This document shows positions 6,710-7,914 of a stretch of 7,914 nt of DNA, in pieces. Location: assembly GCA_025455795.1 (NCBI GenBank), contig JALOLW010000175.1:1-7914 (forward strand), in the 5' to 3' direction. A model generated the notes under the pieces. That model saw only the letters and a list, made by a program, of their open reading frames with translations. It was not told where the DNA came from and made no database searches. The position numbers and the translations under genes were made by a program. This stretch comes from Spirosomataceae bacterium (GTDB taxonomy: Bacteria > Bacteroidota > Bacteroidia > Cytophagales > Spirosomataceae). The first letter of the stretch is position 1, and each line of letters begins with the position of its first letter.

Positions 6710-7090
6710 ATGCTATTGGTTGATTCCAACATATTCATCAACTATTTGAGAGGTTATGTTCCTGAAAAGGCCTTTATTGAAAGTATCGGTAAAGCTAATA
6801 TGGGGCTATCTGTTATTGTAGAAATGGAACTGTACAATGGGGTTCTGAACAGAAACGAATATGTCAAAATAAAAAAAGAACTTTTGGGTATGATTCGTAT
6901 CCCTATCAATGAAGAAATCAGCAATACTGCCTTGTTGTTAAGTCAGCAGTACGCCCTTTCTCACCAAATGTCAGTATCTGATACCCTCATCGCCGCTACC
7001 GCCCTTGTTTTTGATTTAGAGCTTCTTACATACAACTTGAAAGACTTCCGCTTCATTCCTGGTCTTAAAGTAAGCGACGCGCTGGACTAA
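6710..7090 (+). CDS. vapC: PIN-domain ribonuclease toxin (VapC-like), apparently intact
   Basis: A 126-residue PIN-domain protein, normal length for VapC endoribonuclease toxins that cut tRNA or rRNA. All four acidic or polar active-site positions are visible: D5 in LLVDSN, E40 in VEMELYNGV, D91 in MSVSDTLIAATAL, and D112 in YNLKDF. The start is taken at ATG 6710, one base after the antitoxin stop; an open frame extends back to 6623 but would add 29 residues overlapping the antitoxin and spoil the usual N-terminal MLLVDSN strand. Together with 6400-6708 it forms a complete module. It differs clearly from the second toxin at 7512-7784, so the two modules are not recent duplicates of each other. 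Confidence 0.9.
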   Translation: MLLVDSNIFINYLRGYVPEKAFIESIGKANMGLSVIVEMELYNGVLNRNEYVKIKKELLGMIRIPINEEISNTALLLSQQYALSHQMSVSDTLIAATALVFDLELLTYNLKDFRFIPGLKVSDALD

Positions 7091-7108
7091 CGACCGCCTC
7101 ACGAGTTG

Positions 7109-7145
7109 GCTCACAAACACCGCCCCCCACAGGACAATCAAAAAT
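7109..7145. repeat. Dispersed repeat, copy 3 (partial, after vapC)
   Basis: GCTCACAAACACCG, CCCCACAGGACAATC and AAAAA follow the pattern of 7802-7837, with one extra C in the C-run and one or two substitutions. It begins 18 bases after the vapC stop at 7090, so this toxin, like the other two, is followed by the repeat. Beyond 7145 similarity fades (CACGCTCATTAGTA against GCGCTCAGTAACGA). Confidence 0.65.
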
Positions 7146-7220
7146 AACACCACGCTCATTAGTACCCACAAAAACAGCCCAACCAACACGGCTGGGCTTG
7201 AAAACTTCTCCAACAAAATA

Positions 7221-7259
7221 GGCTACGGATTAGGATTGCTCACAAACACTGCTCCCACA
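7221..7259. repeat. Dispersed repeat, copy 4 (partial, before the second antitoxin)
   Basis: GGCTACGGATTAGGATTGCT followed by CACAAACACTGCTCCCACA matches the first 40 bases of copies 1 and 2 with about four or five differences, then stops abruptly. No toxin remnant precedes it. It lies about 60 bases before the antitoxin start at 7321, a spacing like that of copy 1 to the antitoxin at 6400. The gap 7091-7320 holds copies 3 and 4 and the promoter of the second module, with no convincing gene. Confidence 0.7.
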
Positions 7260-7273
7260 AATCGTTATTTTGA

Positions 7274-7303
7274 TTGGTGATAAAATAATTTTTGGTAGCT
7301 TTG
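7274..7303 (+). promoter_or_regulatory. Bacteroidota-type promoter of the second VapBC-like module
   Basis: TTG at 7274-7276 (with TTTG at 7269-7272 as an alternative) is followed after 19 bases by TAGCTTTG at 7296-7303, an exact match to TAnnTTTG. Both elements and their spacing fit the Bacteroidota housekeeping promoter, and the antitoxin ATG lies 17 bases further on. This is the best promoter in the window. Confidence 0.6.
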
Positions 7304-7320
7304 GTTAAAATTTCACTCTC

Positions 7321-7530
7321 ATGCAAACCATACTCATTGAAGTAACTCACCCCAAAGGCATGGCGTTGTTACGCGATTTGGAAGAATTGGATGTCATACG
7401 AATGATACAACAAGATAAACCCAAACAAAAACTGTCTGAAATTTTTGCAGGGTGCATTACTCCCGAAGAGGCTAATAAATTGAACGAGTATGTCAAAAAC
7501 AGCAGAAATGAATGGGAGAGAGATATCTAA
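7321..7530 (+). CDS. Small antitoxin of a PIN-toxin module (VapB-like)
   Basis: A 69-residue protein, MQTILIEVTHPKGMALLRDL at its start, then an amphipathic middle (LEELDVIRMIQQDKPKQKL) and a C-terminus SEIFAGCITPEEANKLNEYV ending in NSRNEWERDI. This matches a small antitoxin type seen in Bacteroidota and cyanobacteria, where the protein starts with a strand and ends with an EW-containing helix that probably wraps the toxin. Its last 19 bases overlap the toxin gene (ATG 7512), as usual for such pairs. A consensus promoter lies directly upstream. The length is on the short side of normal. Codons 6-20 recur almost unchanged in the scar at 6092-6136. Function is inferred from context and resemblance. 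Confidence 0.72.
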   Translation: MQTILIEVTHPKGMALLRDLEELDVIRMIQQDKPKQKLSEIFAGCITPEEANKLNEYVKNSRNEWERDI

Positions 7531-7784
7531 TTGATACAAACTCAGTCTCTGACTACTTTGGTGCTAAATTCCCTGCTAAAGGAATGGAGTTTATGCATTC
7601 TGTTGTGAATCAAACCCCTCTCTTGTCTGTGATGACACGTATAGAACTGTTGGGTTATGTTTCTCCTATCATCGAACAACTTCGTTCATTCGTAGGTTAT
7701 GATTTGACGCTCATCACCCACAATACCTCTGATTTTGAGGGTATTCCTTCTTTAAGAATCGTTGACCCTTATTTGTTGGCGTAG
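7512..7784 (+). CDS. vapC: PIN-domain toxin with an internal in-frame deletion, probably inactive
   Basis: The 90 residues begin and end like a VapC toxin: MGERYLIDTN (D8), then TRIELLGY (E45) and LITHNTSDF (N71, D74), ending DPYLLA. Family members are usually about 125-135 residues, with a central helix bundle and a (L/V)PDAIIAATAL-type segment carrying the third catalytic Asp. Here IELLGYVSPIIEQLRSFV (44-61) runs straight into GYDLTLITH, so about 40 residues are missing near residues 60-63 while the frame is kept. With no third acidic residue and no core helices, ribonuclease activity is unlikely, although antitoxin binding or co-repression could survive. It overlaps the antitoxin gene by 19 bases. 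It could also be a sequencing or assembly deletion; the join should be confirmed on reads. Confidence 0.8.
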   Translation: MGERYLIDTNSVSDYFGAKFPAKGMEFMHSVVNQTPLLSVMTRIELLGYVSPIIEQLRSFVGYDLTLITHNTSDFEGIPSLRIVDPYLLA

Positions 7785-7914
7785 CTACGGATTGGGATTA
7801 CTCACAAATACCGCCCCCACAGGACAATCAAAAACCGCTGTGCGCTCAGTAACGATAGTACGGCACTGCCTCACTGCCCCTACGCTCAGACTGACTCAAT
7901 GCCCTGCTTTGATT
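7782..7914. repeat. Dispersed repeat, copy 2 (runs off the right edge)
   Basis: Begins at the stop codon of the truncated toxin and is the partner of 6216-6348. Toxin 3' end and repeat are duplicated together as one unit of at least 212 bases (6137-6348 against 7703-7914), so the repeat travels with the toxin tail. The true end of this copy lies outside the window. Confidence 0.8.

Noticed and set aside
7176..7198. Hairpin AGCCCA/TGGGCT as a terminator after vapC
   Set aside because: Only 6 bp of stem with an 11-base loop and no T-run following; too weak to call.
7081..7320. Integron attC sites between the toxin-antitoxin cassettes
   Set aside because: The repeats lack paired RYYYAAC and GTTRRRY cores and the long imperfect palindrome expected of attC, and no integrase is present; the cassette resemblance is only in layout.
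6216..7914. CRISPR array
   Set aside because: Repeat copies are few, unequal in length, diverged and separated by whole genes, unlike the uniform repeats and spacers of CRISPR.
6092..7914. Insertion sequence or composite transposon
   Set aside because: No transposase fragment, terminal inverted repeats or target duplications could be found at the repeat edges visible here.

Overview
The window looks like a chromosomal segment of a Bacteroidota bacterium, probably of the Cytophagales/Spirosomataceae type (the family-level call is weak). The reasons are the short 353-residue MenE, the non-luminescent LuxE-type protein beside a PlsC acyltransferase, the lack of Shine-Dalgarno sequences before starts, and several -7 boxes matching the Bacteroidota consensus TAnnTTTG.

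Region 1 (1-2787) is lipid and quinone metabolism. The 3' end of a LuxE-type acyl-protein synthetase is followed 6 bases later by plsC (lysophosphatidate acyltransferase), both on +. Facing them on - is a two-gene unit: menE (o-succinylbenzoate-CoA ligase, menaquinone pathway), then an unrecognised 251-residue protein whose start overlaps the menE stop as ATGA.

Region 2 (2788-6075) holds a lone Uma2/DUF820 PD-(D/E)XK-type protein on + and a large cytoplasmic GH63/MGH1-like glycoside hydrolase on -. They converge with one base between their stop codons. The hydrolase frame is open back to 6157, but the family-like protein starts at 6046, just downstream of a consensus -7 box; the 37 extra codons run through the scar of an old toxin-antitoxin module.

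Region 3 (6092-7914) is an accessory patch and the most interesting part. It contains an intact VapBC-like module (6400-7090), a second module whose PIN toxin has lost its central section (7321-7784), and a deletion scar of a close relative of that second module (6092-6218). At least four copies of one dispersed repeat occur here (6216-6350, 7109-7145, 7221-7259, 7782 to the window edge). A repeat copy lies at or just after each toxin 3' end, and each complete antitoxin starts about 50-60 bases after another copy. The layout is therefore repeat, promoter, antitoxin, toxin, repeat, as if toxin-antitoxin cassettes had accumulated by duplication and then decayed. The array runs off the right edge. 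No RNA genes, CRISPR arrays or transposases were seen.
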